NCBI RefSeq assembly: GCF_900496995.4
Contig: NC_044011.1
Span: 16,896,041-16,960,040 of the forward strand
Direction of reading: 5' to 3'
Length of the DNA stretch: 64,000 nt
DNA from: Aquila chrysaetos chrysaetos
Taxonomy: Eukaryota > Chordata > Aves > Accipitriformes > Accipitridae
Shown here: positions 27,120 through 39,661 of the stretch, piece by piece
How the letters are laid out: each line of letters begins with the position of its first letter
Position numbering within the stretch: position 1 is the first letter of the stretch
The notes under the pieces: model-generated
What the model saw: only the letters and a program-made list of their open reading frames with translations
The model's database searches: none
Told to the model about the DNA's origin: nothing
Program-made: the position numbers and the translations under genes

Positions 27120-27674
27120 GTAGCAGTTATCCTATGTTCCTAAATGAAACAGCTGCACATATGAAAGGCAAACCAAGCCAAATGTAATTCTCATAAAATG
27201 GGAGTAAAACACCAAAATACATACTTTTGAGTAAATCATAGAGAAATGAGAGTTGGGTTACCTATATCAAGTGGACATTTCTGCAGAGCACCTCAATAAT
27301 ACTTTGCTGATTCTAACAATCTCTATATCAGACAATGCTTTGCCTATCCATCCCACATGCATAGAACAGATTCCTGTCCAAAGTTATATCTATGAAGCAG
27401 TATTTAATGTGTTCCTGAACAATCCATCTGAGTCCTGTGCCTGTGGCAATATCACAGGAAATGCCAACGCACAGCACAGAAAATGTCAGCTTTCCATGAG
27501 GCAAGCAAAGAAATGCTATTCCTTTATGCTATAATATGATGCTTTATGCAGTTTTCTTGAAGGTAGGTATTTCTTGGTTTATGTTTGGCTTGCTGAAGCT
27601 TTTGAAGCTGGAGCATAAGCTAACGTGCTCCACAGGGCCATGGCACTTAGTGGGATCAGTGTAGTAAGGGAGAC
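27120..27674. other. Gene-free sequence between LTR A and MIR relic
   Basis: Nothing recognisable. A 93-codon plus-strand open frame at 27253-27534 has no motif or compositional signal of coding. Confidence 0.5.
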
Positions 27675-27755
27675 TAATGTCCCAGCTTTGATCTGCTATG
27701 TGACCACAAGTGAGTCACCCCACCTCTCTGCACTTTATTTTCTCCTCCTTTCCTT
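27675..27755 (+). mobile_element. MIR-type SINE relic
   Basis: Words in order: CCCAGCTTTGATCTGCTATG, TGACCACAAGTGAGTCAC, CACCTCTCTGCACTTTATTT, TCTCCTCC. These follow the core of the ancient tRNA-derived MIR SINE (cccggctctgccactta..tgtgaccttgggcaagtcacttaacctctctgtgcctcagtttcctc). Divergence is high, as expected for an element older than the bird-mammal split. Plus orientation. Confidence 0.65.
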
Positions 27756-29166
27756 CACCTGACTGGTTTATTAATTTGGATGTAATCCCTTCAGAGAGAC
27801 TGTCTCGGGTTTTTAGGCACTGTGGCAGAGATGGCTGACCTCTCTGACATTAGGGAGTGAGTGGTTGCTGACACACAGAGGCAGTGTTCTGCAGTGACCT
27901 ATGGTGGCTGGAGGTCTGAGAGCTGTTGACCTCCCCATAGTCATATCTCTCCATGGCTAGAGGAGTCTGGGTACACAGTTGGGTCCCATGGCAAACCACT
28001 GAGGTTTGCCTCCATAGATGGTCCTGGTTTTGCTTTCTCCCACAGTCTGGAATTAAGATTACCTTCACACCATCACAGCCTTGTTACTACTGAATCTTTC
28101 ACAAGCCACCTAAGCCTCAGGAAAGGCAAGCTGGTTACCATTGGCCTAGTAGGGAGCTCTCAGCCCTGTCAGGTGTACTATGTAATTGTTTCTAGCCATT
28201 AGCAGAGACGATTGTCTCAGGCACACTTTCCATTTCTGCAGCGAAAGGTTCTGCGAAGTCTGGAGAGAAACAGGGAGGAGGGTCTAGGGATTGGCAAGCT
28301 GCTCTTAGCAGAAGTCTCTTCAATAAAGGCAAAAAATAACTTCTGCTGATTTCAGACCAAAAGTCCAAAGAGAAGAGAGAGGAGGAAGAGGAGGATTCCA
28401 GCCCCGGGAGCAGCCAAGCGGAGCAGCGTGTCCCTGGCACAGGAGGAGCGGAGGACATGCCTTCCGCAGGGATTATGCAGAGCTCCTGGAAGTGAAGCCT
28501 GAAAACAGGCAGAACGGAAGCTTGGAAACTGAGCCCTGGACTGTAGCGGGTAATTTACCTTATTTGAAATAAAAACAGCTTAAGTTGAAGCCAGCCGGAA
28601 ATTCAGCTGACTTGAAGCTGCAAGCAAAATTAGCATAACACTCTGCAGGTTGATACATGGGGGAAGCAGAGTGAGGGATTGAGCCTTGACAGCTGGCAGC
28701 GGAAGCAAGCTGCTGCTGCTTCTGCTTCTGCAGTCCTATTCAAAATTATCCCTTAAAGCTAAAATCATTGCAAGACCAGACTAGAAGACCATAATAGTGC
28801 CTGCTGGCCTTAACTGCAACAAGCAAAAAAGACGACTGCAGCAGAATCATCATTAAAAGGAATAAGAGTATGACTAGCCCCCCAGATTGGTAGAGCATGG
28901 TAAATACAAATGACAGGCCAAAACATCTTGGCCAGGAGTCTGTCAATGTAAATCAATGTAGCACAGTGAAGCTGGGCCAGTTCATTCCATTAGGAAACCA
29001 GACCTTGAATGAAAGTATGTACAGCCTATGTCTGTAAAGTGCGCTGTGCTGGGTGGGGGATGGGGGAGAAGAGGGCCATGGACCACAGTATCACGTTGAA
29101 AGACCCAAGATAGCTCTCATGACTTAGCTTCAGCATTAGAAGCCATCTAATCATAGTGGTAGCCAG
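27756..29166. other. Gene-free sequence with purine-rich tract
   Basis: No exon was recognised. An AGAGGAGGAAGAGGAGG purine tract near 28,375-28,400 makes an antisense open frame rich in Ser and Leu (28192-28458), which is an artefact of low complexity. The segment 28,380-28,500 is slightly more GC- and CpG-rich than its surroundings. Confidence 0.45.
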
Positions 29167-29271
29167 ACAGGCTAACTCAGCCATGCGAGCTAATGTGTCC
29201 TGCTACTGCTGTTAGACTAATTCCAGTCCCCAAGCTAATTCTTGTAGAGCTAGCTCATAGAGTTAGCCTGT
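29167..29271. mobile_element. Palindromic MITE-like relic with 12-bp terminal inverted repeats
   Basis: ACAGGCTAACTC at 29167-29178 is the exact reverse complement of GAGTTAGCCTGT at 29260-29271. The interior carries further complementary words (GCGAGCTAAT / AGCTAGCTC). This 105-bp layout resembles the non-autonomous palindromic DNA elements widespread in turtles, crocodilians and birds. No coding capacity and no clear target duplication. The family name is unknown to me. Confidence 0.55.
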
Positions 29272-32137
29272 ATAATTCAACATTACATTGCATTGGCAAA
29301 CCCTCAAGGAGCATGACTGTGTATGTGTGCAAGCAAGAGAGCACAGTTAAGTGATGCTGGATTCACAGGCATGTGTTTATCTGGGAATTTTATTTGCCCA
29401 TGTACTGACAACCAAAGATCCAGTTCTTTTCCTAATGTTCACAAACCAGCCCCTGTGTCAGTAAGTGGCTTAATTTGAAAGACATAGTGATTAATGTAAC
29501 CAGCTATAATGGGGAACCAATGATTCTGCTTCTGAGTATTTTCCCTGCACTTACTTATACCAGCAGCAATAAAGGTAAGCTCTCCTTAGTGTTTGAAACA
29601 AGAAGTTCTTTCTCAAGCATGGAGGTTTTGCACCAGTGTGCCAGGATGCAAACCAGTGTCATTGCATGCAGAGTAAGATAGTGTTGTATCTGAACAGCAT
29701 CATGTTCTTACTGCAAGGTAATATTTTTCCAAGGCCTGGAGTGGATTTCCTGGACTACAAATACCACAGGAGTCTTACAGAAACGATCTCTTAAAAAGGA
29801 ATCCAGAATGTGCATTTTCATACAGACCATGCAGAGTAGTCACTGTGTCATTAGTGTGCCATCACCATTTTATTGAGTTAATCTGAGTTGTGATACAATA
29901 TCCCAGTGTCTCAGGATCTCTGCTGCATTTACAGGAACAAGCAGCTGGGTGGAATTTGTGATCAGCAAGTTCACCAGTGTTTGCAGTGAAGCATAAACAT
30001 GAATGAGCCTAGACATGCTTGGAAGCCCAAGAAAGTATTAATAAAACTTGCTCGGTGTTTTTAATGATGGTGTTGGGAGCAGTAAGATCATAGACATCAT
30101 CTCCAGCTTGAGGAATAAGTATTCGTCCATGTTGAGTCAGCTGAGGAGAGCAGTGACAGCAAACACACATTTTCTAAAGGAGGTATTTCTATGTGATTAT
30201 CTTCTGCCTCTAAAAAACAGGCCCTAGCTGAAATTTTGAAGCAAGTCATCTTCTATATATCATGGATTCCACACACATAAAAAGAGCAAAAAATACACAG
30301 TGGGCTTTTTTTAAAATCTGTTTTTCCAGAAAGAAATACTGTTGCAGACATAAAAGTTTTTCCAGGCTTGCCCTGGGCACTCCTTGAAATACACTGTATG
30401 GACAATACGCAATCAAACCTCTGACTGTCTCTAAGAGATATTCATCCTGTCTCTCCTTGGCAAGCTGGGTTTCCTGTCCAGCCCCACTGGATTTATTGCC
30501 TCATTGTGGTGGAAAAAAAATCAAGTCTAGTGATAGACCATATATGGGTATGGAACAACCAAGATGAACTAGAAGAAAAAAAAAAAAAAAAAGAAAAGTG
30601 GGTATAATTACAAGTCAATTAAGTATAAATCATTACAGGGATAAGAGGAAAGGAGCAGCATGCAGAAACCTGCAAGAAATACAGGTGTTCTCTGACTTTC
30701 TCCCTCCACCCTGCGGATTAGCAGGGCTGAGGAGCAGTGCCCATACTGACACTGTGAACAATCTTCACATCTGCTGGGCGGGATTTCTATCCATTGACGA
30801 GCACAAGGTAGATTAATGTTGCAGCAGCACCATTAAAGAAAGCAGCGACAGGAGGCCGAGATCTTTTGGCCGGGTTGGTTTGTGCTTCCATTACTGCCTA
30901 GTAACACATAACTCTTTATGAGGGCATAAAATTGCTCTTTACTAATGTTTTTCTCATTCAAAGGTCAGCAAAGCCACAGTGAAAGTTAAAGAGGAGGAGT
31001 GCATGGCTCTAATGGGACTGCTGAAAGCAGCCAGCCACCTTCGGAGAAGAGGGACTTAATCTGATATTTCATATGGCGCAACCTGCGCCTGCTTCTCCAT
31101 CCGCAGCATGGTCGTCACCACCACAGGTCATGAGCACGTGTGGCAGGCAGGATGGCAGCTGGGGGGCTGCTTTTGCCACGGTGCCCAGCTCATACAAGGC
31201 TGGTAAAAAGCCACAAACACTTCTTTATTCAGACCATTCTACAGGCCAAAAAATGACAGGCCAGAGTCAAACAAAAGCAGGCCAAGGTAACCTAGTTCCA
31301 TTAGGAGTGGAAAATGGCCTCAGCTCATTCAAAAGAGTCACAAACCCAAAGAGCGCTTTTTTTCAGAGGCACCGTTCCAGTTCTGACTCAAAGGCACAGG
31401 CTGTAAAAAGCAGCATGGCTCCACAGACAGTTCACACCAAATCAGCTGCTGGCCAGCGTGTTAAAAAAAAAAAAAAAACCCTCAAATTTTCAGTCAGTCT
31501 GTGCTTCATTATTTGCTTCTTACTCGTTTCTAGTGATTCTATACCAGCTCCGATAGGTGACAGTGCCATTGAGAATCTGCTGATTCAAATCCCTCCCTCC
31601 CCAGCAGAAAGCCAGTGGGAGGAAGGAAGAAAGAAACCCAACTCGACATTCTATTTTTCCCCCTTCAAATAAACCCTAAATTGCTTCTTTAATGCACTCA
31701 AGGTTTTGAGCAGGGTAGGAAGCTCTGGTACAGAATGGGGCTACAATTTTGTTAAAGACATGCTCTGCAGCAAGCCTGTGAACTCCAATAAATTCGTAAC
31801 TCTGTTCCCAGTCAGAAACAGAACAATAGCCTCTCCTGTTTAATTGTGGATTGCAGCGAGTGGTTTCGTGCTCAAACCCTCTTGTAATGTAGTCCTCTCC
31901 TTTTAATCATCAAAGGTGATCTCTGCCAAAGCAGCTGACAGTTGCATTTGATCAAGTGTAATAGGAACAGTCAGATCTTCCAGGATCCTTGTAGTTACCC
32001 ATTTTCCATGTGTAATTCCAGTCTATTTCATACAAGTTTAATATGACAACTGTATTACAAAATTAGAGGGAGGATTTGGGGTGAGATGACTCACTGGTTT
32101 TTTATTATAAAATCTGATCTCAAAACAAAAGCCATTT
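29272..32137. other. Gene-free sequence including a 199-codon open frame
   Basis: No recognised gene. A17 lies at 30576-30592 and A16 at 31463-31478. The plus-strand frame 31073-31672 is the longest open frame of the AT-rich part on this strand. It has no recognisable domain, and its Lys run is encoded by the A16 tract; see findings. An E-box CACGTG occurs near 31,135. Confidence 0.45.
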
Positions 32138-32300
32138 TCTATTCCCAGCCCTGCTACTGACCCCGTGTATGACCTTGAACAACCTTTGATGCCTAGATCC
32201 CTTCTTCTGCTTTGCCTGTCATTGCTATTTAGACTGTGAGCTGAGCAGAGCAGTGACTGCCTGGTTTGGGGTCTTGGTGTAACAGCTAGTACAGAGGGGT
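32138..32300 (+). mobile_element. MIR-class SINE relic with LINE-type tail
   Basis: The first part (CCCAGCCCTGCTACTGACC, TGTATGACCTTGAAC) follows the MIR core. The second part (TTTAGACTGTGAGCTGAGC, AGAGCAGTGACTGCCT, CTAGTACAGAGGGGT) follows the shared MIR/L3-type tail ('tttagactgtgagctc...gggcagggactg...cctagcacaatgggg'). The elements occur in the order expected for a plus-oriented copy. Highly diverged and non-functional. Confidence 0.65.
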
Positions 32301-32341
32301 ATGCACTTAGAGTTGGTGACACCTGGACATTAACACCACTC

Positions 32342-32407
32342 ACATATATATTAGTAGCTATATAAATATTTCTATTTATCACAATATATATGTATCTATA
32401 TATATAC
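32342..32407. repeat. Imperfect TA-rich microsatellite
   Basis: Alternating TA with interruptions (ATATATATTAG, TATATAAATATT, ATATATATGTATC, TATATATATAC). It directly follows the SINE relic and adjoining sequence. Likely length-variable. Confidence 0.8.
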
Positions 32408-33849
32408 TCAGGCAAATGTGCTCCACAGTGGTTTTAAATCTGAGAATGAGTACTTTAGGAGTGAGGAATCCCAGTTTTAAAACCAAGAAAGAAGACCCAT
32501 CCTCCATCCTTCAATCCAACTGCACTTCAAATAGATTTGCCAGGAGAACTTCTTTTGAACTTTGCCCTGTGGTTTTCACAGTTCAGTTTACATTGGCCCT
32601 GGCAGAGCAAAGCAAAATGTCTGTTGTGTGTGCCAGCTGCTATCTAGACCCACCAGGGACACTCAGAGGTGTCCACTGCCCTGGTGGTAGACCACATCCA
32701 CTATGCAAAGAGTCCATTCTTTATTGTAGTACACCATAGGTCGGGAGGAGCATCAAATCACTTGCACTTGTGTCAGATGTCAGCATTTGGGAAGGTGGTT
32801 GGTGGTGGGGAGGGGAGGGCGGAAGACAGTCAAAATGAAAATGGTTTGGTTAATTAATTGCAAGCACTGCTTGAAGGACCGGCACGTATATTTAATCAGT
32901 TGCCTAGTAACAAACGGTGTATGATGTGAATGCTATCAGCCCGCGGCGTGAGCAAAGGATGGTCCCTTTCTGTTTTTATCAGCCGCCAGCATGCATACCC
33001 TGGGCATTTCATGCCCTTGTGCTCAGAAGGGCTGCTCTGCCACCTTACAAAAGCCACGCAGTGGCAAGGAGTGCCCCCCATTTTGGCTCTGCCATTTCTG
33101 CTCCTCCCCCAGACATCTCGGAGGGAAGACTGTCTCTTCTTACAGGGAGTGACCTTTTCAATGGTGAATCAAATGACAAGAAAAATTATCCAGATCTCCC
33201 CTCCCCTCCACCCACCTTTTTTTCTTTATGAAGTTATCTACACACTGGGAATACAGTACAGACATTGCTGCTGCTCACGTTCTGTTACTGACACCAGTGT
33301 CACCATTAACAGTATATATCTTCCATAAAAACCTGTGCAGAGAAAACCAGAAAATCGTTGGCATTAAGGCAGAGGCAGAATTAATAAGAAAGTGGGTTTG
33401 TTGGGTTTTTTGTTGGTTTTTTTTTTTTTGCAGTGACCTTAAAGGAAGAAGGGCAATGGATGGATAGATGCTGGATTGCAGCACATAAAACCAGCCCAAG
33501 ACAAACTGTACAGTTCTGTTTCCTGTAGGTGAAAAAATAACTCATGACCTGACAGGCAACTGAACATTGAGTACTCCTCTGGTACTAGTTTTAGGAGGGA
33601 ATTTGACAACAAGAATTTGCTTGTAGTTTTCCACCACCCGTATGCCGTTATGTTAGCTGGGCCTGATAATGCAAGGACACAAAAACCACTCACACCACCT
33701 ATCCGTACTGCAAAAGAGAAATAAAAAGGGAACATCCATAAAATAAAAGCTCCCATTTATGTTTTAACATGCCATGACAATGTTTGTGTGTCCTTATCAG
33801 GGCTTCCTCTCCTCCCTGCCCCCCTCCATTTGTAAATCCCACTGGATAA
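32408..33849. other. Gene-free sequence
   Basis: No exon or element was recognised. A T13 run lies at 33417-33429, followed by GCAG, giving an acceptor-like pyrimidine tract with no supported exon. Several overlapping open frames on both strands at 32,896-33,756 show no conserved domain. Confidence 0.45.
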
Positions 33850-34147
33850 AAGACTACATCTTCCATAAAGAATTCCCACCAGAAATCTTTATAAATCCTC
33901 CATCAGTGAAATACTCTGCTGTCATGCTGAGCAGAAGCTAATCTAATTAAGACGGGATCTGCTAAATTTAATAGCCTGCTATGAATTTTTACGGACATCT
34001 GGTAACTGGAAGGTTGGAACGACTCTGACACATCAAATACACATTGTCCAAATGACCAGTATCAGGCCGATTATTTTCCCTTTTTCGGTCACTTGTAGCT
34101 GATGTAGGATGCAATCACCCCCTCAGGATACACCCACGTGACTCCAT

Positions 34148-34201
34148 CTCAAATTAATGGGGGTTATGGTGCGTACATGTTGGAAAGCAGAACTGGGCCC
34201 C
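34148..34201 (+). mobile_element. Right arm of an ancient palindromic amniote repeat
   Basis: TCAAATTAATGGGGGTTATG followed by GCAGAACTGGGCCCCTGA matches the right half of the widespread amniote palindromic repeats ('ttgacttcaatgggagttatg...gcagaatttggcccc'). The left half is not recognisable. Moderate confidence because the copy is short and diverged. Confidence 0.4.
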
Positions 34202-34270
34202 TGATGCTTCCTCTAATGTTGTTTTTTCCCGATTAATGAAGGATCAGGATATACATGCATTATATTTCAT

Positions 34271-34291
34271 TGTTTACAAATACTGTAAACA
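34271..34291. promoter_or_regulatory. Inverted pair of forkhead (FOX) core motifs
   Basis: TGTTTAC at 34271-34277 and its exact reverse complement GTAAACA at 34285-34291 are separated by 7 bp. (T/G)TTTAC is the established core recognised by FOX proteins. The symmetry could suit paired binding. No functional proof. Confidence 0.4.
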
Positions 34292-34420
34292 GTATAGCAG
34301 GAGCTGTAGCATCTCTTGGCACATTTGTCTTCAATATCTGCAAGTTATGAACCCGGACTTGACTGGCAGCTTTCCTCAGTCAAAGCCCTACATCATGTCC
34401 TCTGGCTAAGCACAGTATTC

Positions 34421-37400
34421 CCAGTGGGGACCAGAGGAGCTCCACTATTTTAATCATCTCTCCCCGGCCCAACAGTGAGCTAACAAGCAGGGGAAGGCAG
34501 AGGATGGAGGGTAGGGTTGTTGGGGTTTTTATCCCTTAAGCTTCTAGTACAAAAAACAGTTGAAACCCTCTAGTGGTCCCCCAGAAATGGTGAAATGAGT
34601 TGTTACGACGCTAGTCTCATTCCATGAGCCATTATTTTGAAAAGGGAACACGTTTACAGAAGTACACGTCATTCTCCCCATCTTCATGAACCACAGTCTG
34701 AGAATGCCACATTAATGAGCTCCTGGTACTTTTGTGGCTTACTAACTCATCAACAAGAAAGTGCATGAACATTATTTCCACCCGGCAGATTCCACTGGTG
34801 TTCAGCTCTCCCGGGCATCACTCTGAGCTGCTTATAATAAAACCACCAATACACACACACATACATAGTTTACACTCGTAGTTATGTAATTTTCAAACAG
34901 GGCAGACAGCACACAAGGCACAATGCCAAACCTTTCAGAATAGAGAGTTCACACTTTAAAACATGTATTTCCTCATTTGTTGTCTTGGTAAAGAAACCAT
35001 TTTTCTCAAACTCCCCTCAGCCATCTCTCCCCACACCCATAATAAAGGACTCAAGCAAATTCAGCAACACAGTGGGAGTTGTGTCAACCTGATGTGATGA
35101 GTTGGCACTTGAAAATTTAATCTCTTTACCATCCACCAGCATTAAATCTGTGTAGTGTGACTTTTAAACACATGCCAAAGAGCAGGGAAGTTACAGTGCT
35201 GGCTTACAGATTACTTAGACGCTGGCTTCATGAAATTGGAACAAACACATCTGGGGCCAAGTGGAGAAAACTGGGCTCCATATAAATAAAAAAGCCTCAC
35301 TGAAGTAATATAAATGTTGGTATAGTTAAGTTGGAACATCCATAGTGAGAAGAGATGGGAAATCCAGCCGAAAGGATTGGGTTTGCAGCTAGTACATGCA
35401 CAACCCCATGCACAGGATAGTCTGTGTGATGGTCAGTGCAAACCAATGTCATGCCAGTGGTGCTGCGTCGACTTACTCCAGGCAGAGCCTTTGCAGCCAG
35501 CTCCCTGCCTCCCCAAACAGCAAGGTGGGTGCTGCTGTACTCTCTGAGGAAAAGGGCAGAATAGTCGATCTCCCTCCCCACAGATTACCAAACTGGCCAC
35601 CTTTGTTCCTAGTCACTTATTGCCTGGCATTATAAAATCTGTGGGACCTCCCAGTCACAAATTTGCAAGCCAGGATGCAGCCTCCCTTCCTCCCATTGCA
35701 CTGCACTGCTCCCTTCCAAACGTGGACCTCTGCACTCACAGAGGAACAACTTTACCCCACAGTTAGGACATTTCATACATTCCTGGTGAGACAGAGTCTT
35801 GACTGCTATGGATTAACTATCTGAATGAACAGAAACAGATACAGTCTGCAGAAGGATGTCTATGACTTTGTTACAGAGTGACAATGAATCAATCGTGTGG
35901 ACCAGGCTAATGTTGGTTATTCTTTCTAGGGAAAATGTGAAATTAACTTATAGTGGTGTAATGTGATTCCAGAAATGAGATACACATCTTGCCTGTAATG
36001 GCTTTTGATTATCAATATCCATGTTTGTTGTTACTCTCTGTTCAGAAAGAAATGAGAATGTGCAAAGGGCAGGTAAGGTGTACAAATGTTGTTCATTTTG
36101 TTGATGGTAAATAAAATGGAATTTTAAGTAACAGGATCAAAGCATTAGCTAAAAAGTATGTGTAGTTGGAGCTAATTTATACACATTCTGAAAGCATTTT
36201 AAAGGACCTGCAAAATGCATAATATGAGAAGTGAAAAAGTCATGTCCATGGCATGTAGTTTATTCTTTATCTTAAAATTTACAACAGATGATAATTATCT
36301 CCTTTGTCTATGATAGACCATACAGTAAGAGGGTTTTGTTGCTTTTTTAAAAAGTTAAATTTAAGTTAACATTTACAGACATTTTCAGAAGTTCTTATCT
36401 GTGCCTTTAAAAGCAAAACAGGGAGGGAGGGAGAGAGGGAGGAAGGAAAAATTGGGAAAATTTGTAAGAATATCTAGACAATTTAGGGACCAGTTCCCAC
36501 CTATGTTTCATGAAGATGCAGTGGAAATTGGAATTTTAAGTCTGTAGGTACCTGTACTTATTTACTTCTTTAGACCCTCCACTCAGTCTTTTAAGAATCA
36601 AACCTGCTGCTTCCTGGTCACTTAATTTAAAAGATGAGCATATTTCTGAAAGTAGATATGTACCATTATGCTGAGGCAGTGACACCATTCTTCACGGGTG
36701 CTTCCCAGACCCACAGGAACTGAAAAAGATGGCTAGTGGAGAGCAAAATTGAACATCCACATGCCCAGTGAGTGCCATAGCCACCAATGACTGCCTGTTT
36801 TGTGTTATTTTTCTGTTTCCTTGAAAGTAAGGCAGCAAGCCCGTCTGGGTTTAACAAAGAAGGTTTCAAGATGTAGGCACCTTCAGGAGAAGTTCCTGGC
36901 AGTGAAGCACACAAAAGGAACGTGTCATCTGGCCTGCTTAGAAGCCCACCTCTTGCCCGGCACACCATCTTATGTATCAAAGTGTTGCCTATGTCCTTTC
37001 TGGTTTGCTTCTAGGTAGCTCAGGTGGCTCCTCAGATAGTTGGGTTTTGAAGATTTTTCTCTGCAGGTACTGTATTTCCTGCAGCCAGTTTATGGAGACA
37101 CTAGGGTCTCAGCAGGCTGCGATGACCTAGTAAGGCACATGGAAGCGGGGTTCCGTGCCTGTTGTCATGGCAGTGTCACAGTGCTCTTGGATTTCAAACC
37201 CTTCATACAACCTTACCTATTTGTAGGTTTCGAGAACCTCAAATTGTTTAGTAGTTATACACTTCAAAGCTCTTCGCTCAGGGGCCAAGTAACAGCCACC
37301 CAGGAGCTATTCCCACGAGCCATGATCAGCCAAGATCCTCATGCCTAACTCTCCCCAGCACAAGTCCTGCATCCACTCCGGAAAAGCTCAGGATCTCCTA

Positions 37401-39552
37401 TGCTAAACACATACACAGTATTTACATGTGTGCTGCACTCTAAACCTCCACATGCAAAACGAGATCATGCTCTGGTCTTCACTGGTAAAGATCTATTGAC
37501 CACAAAAATGCAAACTAACAAGCGTTGCTAATTTAATCACACAGTGGCCAACTCCTTTAATAACTGTGACTACAAAATCTAACAGATAGAAGGAAGTTTT
37601 ACTTGTAAAACATCCACGTAAGTTAGATGCAAGAGAGCATCTCCAGACACAATGCCTTCAAAAATTGTATCTGGGTGGACTAAAATGTTAAATAGCTCTT
37701 TCCACTGAGGATGAGTAAAACAATCCCCTAAAATACACTCTCTTGACTAGCTACTAAAACTCAAATTTTTTTTTTTTTTACATTAAATTTTGTTTGCATA
37801 TTTGTGCAGCAAGAGGTGGACGGTAGTGACTTTTCCAGAGGTTTTCTTCACCTCAGACCAGCAAGTAAGAGATACCGAGTAGGCGGTTTCTGAAGTGTGC
37901 TCACAGCTGGATGGGCTGAGTAAACTATTTTGCAGGGCTTCACGTCCAGATCAGCAGCAACTAGAGATGTTCATTTACAGAGTGCATAAATCCCGTAAGT
38001 TAGAAGCAAGCGTGGTACCAGGAATCCTCGTGGAAGCCTGAACAGGCTACAAATGATAGCTGTTACTCCAGACTATGCCTGTGCCTACACATCCAGGATG
38101 TCAGACCTGCTGCTGTAGTAATACCAATGCAGTGATTTTCTTCAGTCTGAGAGCTGGCACCTTACATAGGCATTTATCTTGACATCACCCGAATAGGACA
38201 GTGCTGCCCAGTGAGGATGTCCACAAAATTGCTCCTTCCACCCCACCAGTGGTTTAGAAAAGCAAAATAGTGATCAAAGGAAGGTTAAAAATTGTGTGTG
38301 GGAAGCTAATGAAGGTAAATCTCAGCATGCGCTGTTTACATTGGCGTTTCACTTGAGTCCATGGGTTGGGGCAGCCTGCCCTGTCAGCCTGATGCTGGAA
38401 AGCCCACAGTTGCCACCATGGTGCCAGTGGAAGAAGCAACCTACAGATGCTATTAGAGGAACGGTGTAACTGAGAGACAGGCCAGGAGCTCTGAGCCTAG
38501 AAATAAGCATGAATCCTGACAGAAAAAGTTAAATACAGACAGGCCAATGTGAAGAGCTCCAGCCAGAAATTGCACCTGCACACTGGTTAGGGCAATGGTG
38601 TGCATTAAACACTTGCTTTCATCTCCATAGGAGCTAGCAGATGTGTTGGCTTCAGTGTCCCTGAGTGGAGTCAAAACCCTTTGAAGTTCCTTTGTGTTGA
38701 AGAACAGCTGTAGCAAAGCGCAGCTTAAGGCCCAATCCTACCTAAACTAGTCAGGGCTTATATCTAGCAATGTCAGCTCCAGGTGGCCCACAGTGGGGAT
38801 TCAGGGTTTTGCCCCGCTTGCACAGCAAAGAAGGTGGTGGAGCTGGCACTGGATACACATAATAGCTACAGCAGCATAACTAACCCCCATAAACAATCCA
38901 GGTTTAAAAACCCACTGAAGACTAAAAGATATTGTAAATTTTACTGCAAAAATGTTAAGCATAGTCGCCGACTCAAGTTAAAGACTCTGGGTCTGCCTTG
39001 TCACTAGTTGGGGTCTCCCAGTGCAGTAGTGAGCATATATTCATGTCCTGCACTAAACAAACACGGCATCACAGCAGGAAGGACAATTCCAGCATTAGGA
39101 AGAGAGAATGAGGCCAGGGTTAGTCAATACATGTGGTCACAGTCATGAAGGGGAACCCAAGGGTAATTGCAAACAGCTAAATCCAAAGAAGAAAGGAGAT
39201 CCTGCTTCCCGGTGCAAAAAGGTCCAAAATTAGGTCAGGAAGAGCCAGCCCCAACCTAACATCGATTGCGTCCCCTAATCTAGACAAACCTCTGAGTGTT
39301 TCCTTTCAAGTCAGCCGTTTTACTCCCTCAGGACTCAGCGTTTGGTTTCATAGCTGCTATTTTCTACATCAGATACAAAATGCAAATGCATGGGAAGGCA
39401 CAACAAAGTTTGAAACTGGCCCAGAAGGAGGCTAGAAAAATGGAGAACTCCTTGTCTCTGTCTGATGAAAGGGAAGGAATCAGTAATGCTGAATGTAGGC
39501 TTAGTAGATAAACACTGTATTAAATAAGCATATCCATTCTTAGCCCCTAAGC
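34421..39552. other. Gene-free sequence with simple repeats
   Basis: No supported gene. It contains a short (AC)n at 34849-34862, a GGGA-type purine microsatellite at 36421-36447 and T14 at 37766-37779. Open frames of up to 104 codons are scattered on both strands without motif. Confidence 0.5.
36421..36447. repeat. GGGA-type purine microsatellite
   Basis: GGGAGGGAGGGAGAGAGGG followed by AGGAAGG is a purine tract with three to four G3 runs. It is therefore also a weak G-quadruplex candidate on the plus strand. Confidence 0.8.
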
Positions 39553-39661
39553 TAGCAGAGCACAGAAGCACATGCAAAATCAGAAATGTTTGAGTAGTCC
39601 TGTTTATTTCAATGGAATTACTCCCATGCTTAAAGTTATGCACATGTTTAAATGATCTGTT
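39553..39661. mobile_element. Near-full-length palindromic amniote MITE relic
   Basis: Left arm: TAGCAGAGCACAGAAGCACA TGC, then TTTGAGTAGTCC. Right arm: TTCAATGGAATTACTCC, then ATGCTTAAAGTTATGCACAT and GTTTAAATGATCTGTTG. The arms are mutual reverse complements in outline and match the amniote palindromic repeat remembered as '...gcacttaagcacatgcttaac...gagtagtcccattgacttcaatgggactactcacatgcttaaagttaagcac...'. Non-coding, non-autonomous and old. I am confident of the family pattern but not of its formal name. Confidence 0.65.

Larger units (their letters stand above)
33850..34420. promoter_or_regulatory. Candidate conserved regulatory block (inferred)
   Basis: Dense homeodomain-like TAAT/ATTA words (GCTAATCTAATTAAG near 33,937; GATTAATGAAGGATC near 34,230), a CACGTG E-box near 34,136 and a forkhead-type inverted repeat at 34271-34291 fall in a non-coding stretch that lacks simple repeats and has few open frames. 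This texture is typical of vertebrate conserved non-coding elements, but conservation cannot be tested here. A palindromic-element arm (34148-34201) lies inside. Confidence 0.3.

Noticed and set aside
26577..27124. Target-site duplication for LTR A (GCACC / GTAGC)
   Set aside because: Only three of five bases agree; not supportable as a duplication.
30576..31478. A17 and A16 runs as poly(A) tails of processed pseudogenes
   Set aside because: No gene-like sequence, polyadenylation signal or flanking duplication precedes either run.
34565..34590. CTCF-like site on the minus strand (CCACTAGAGGGTTTC)
   Set aside because: The GGC of the core is GGT and the 3' half does not match.
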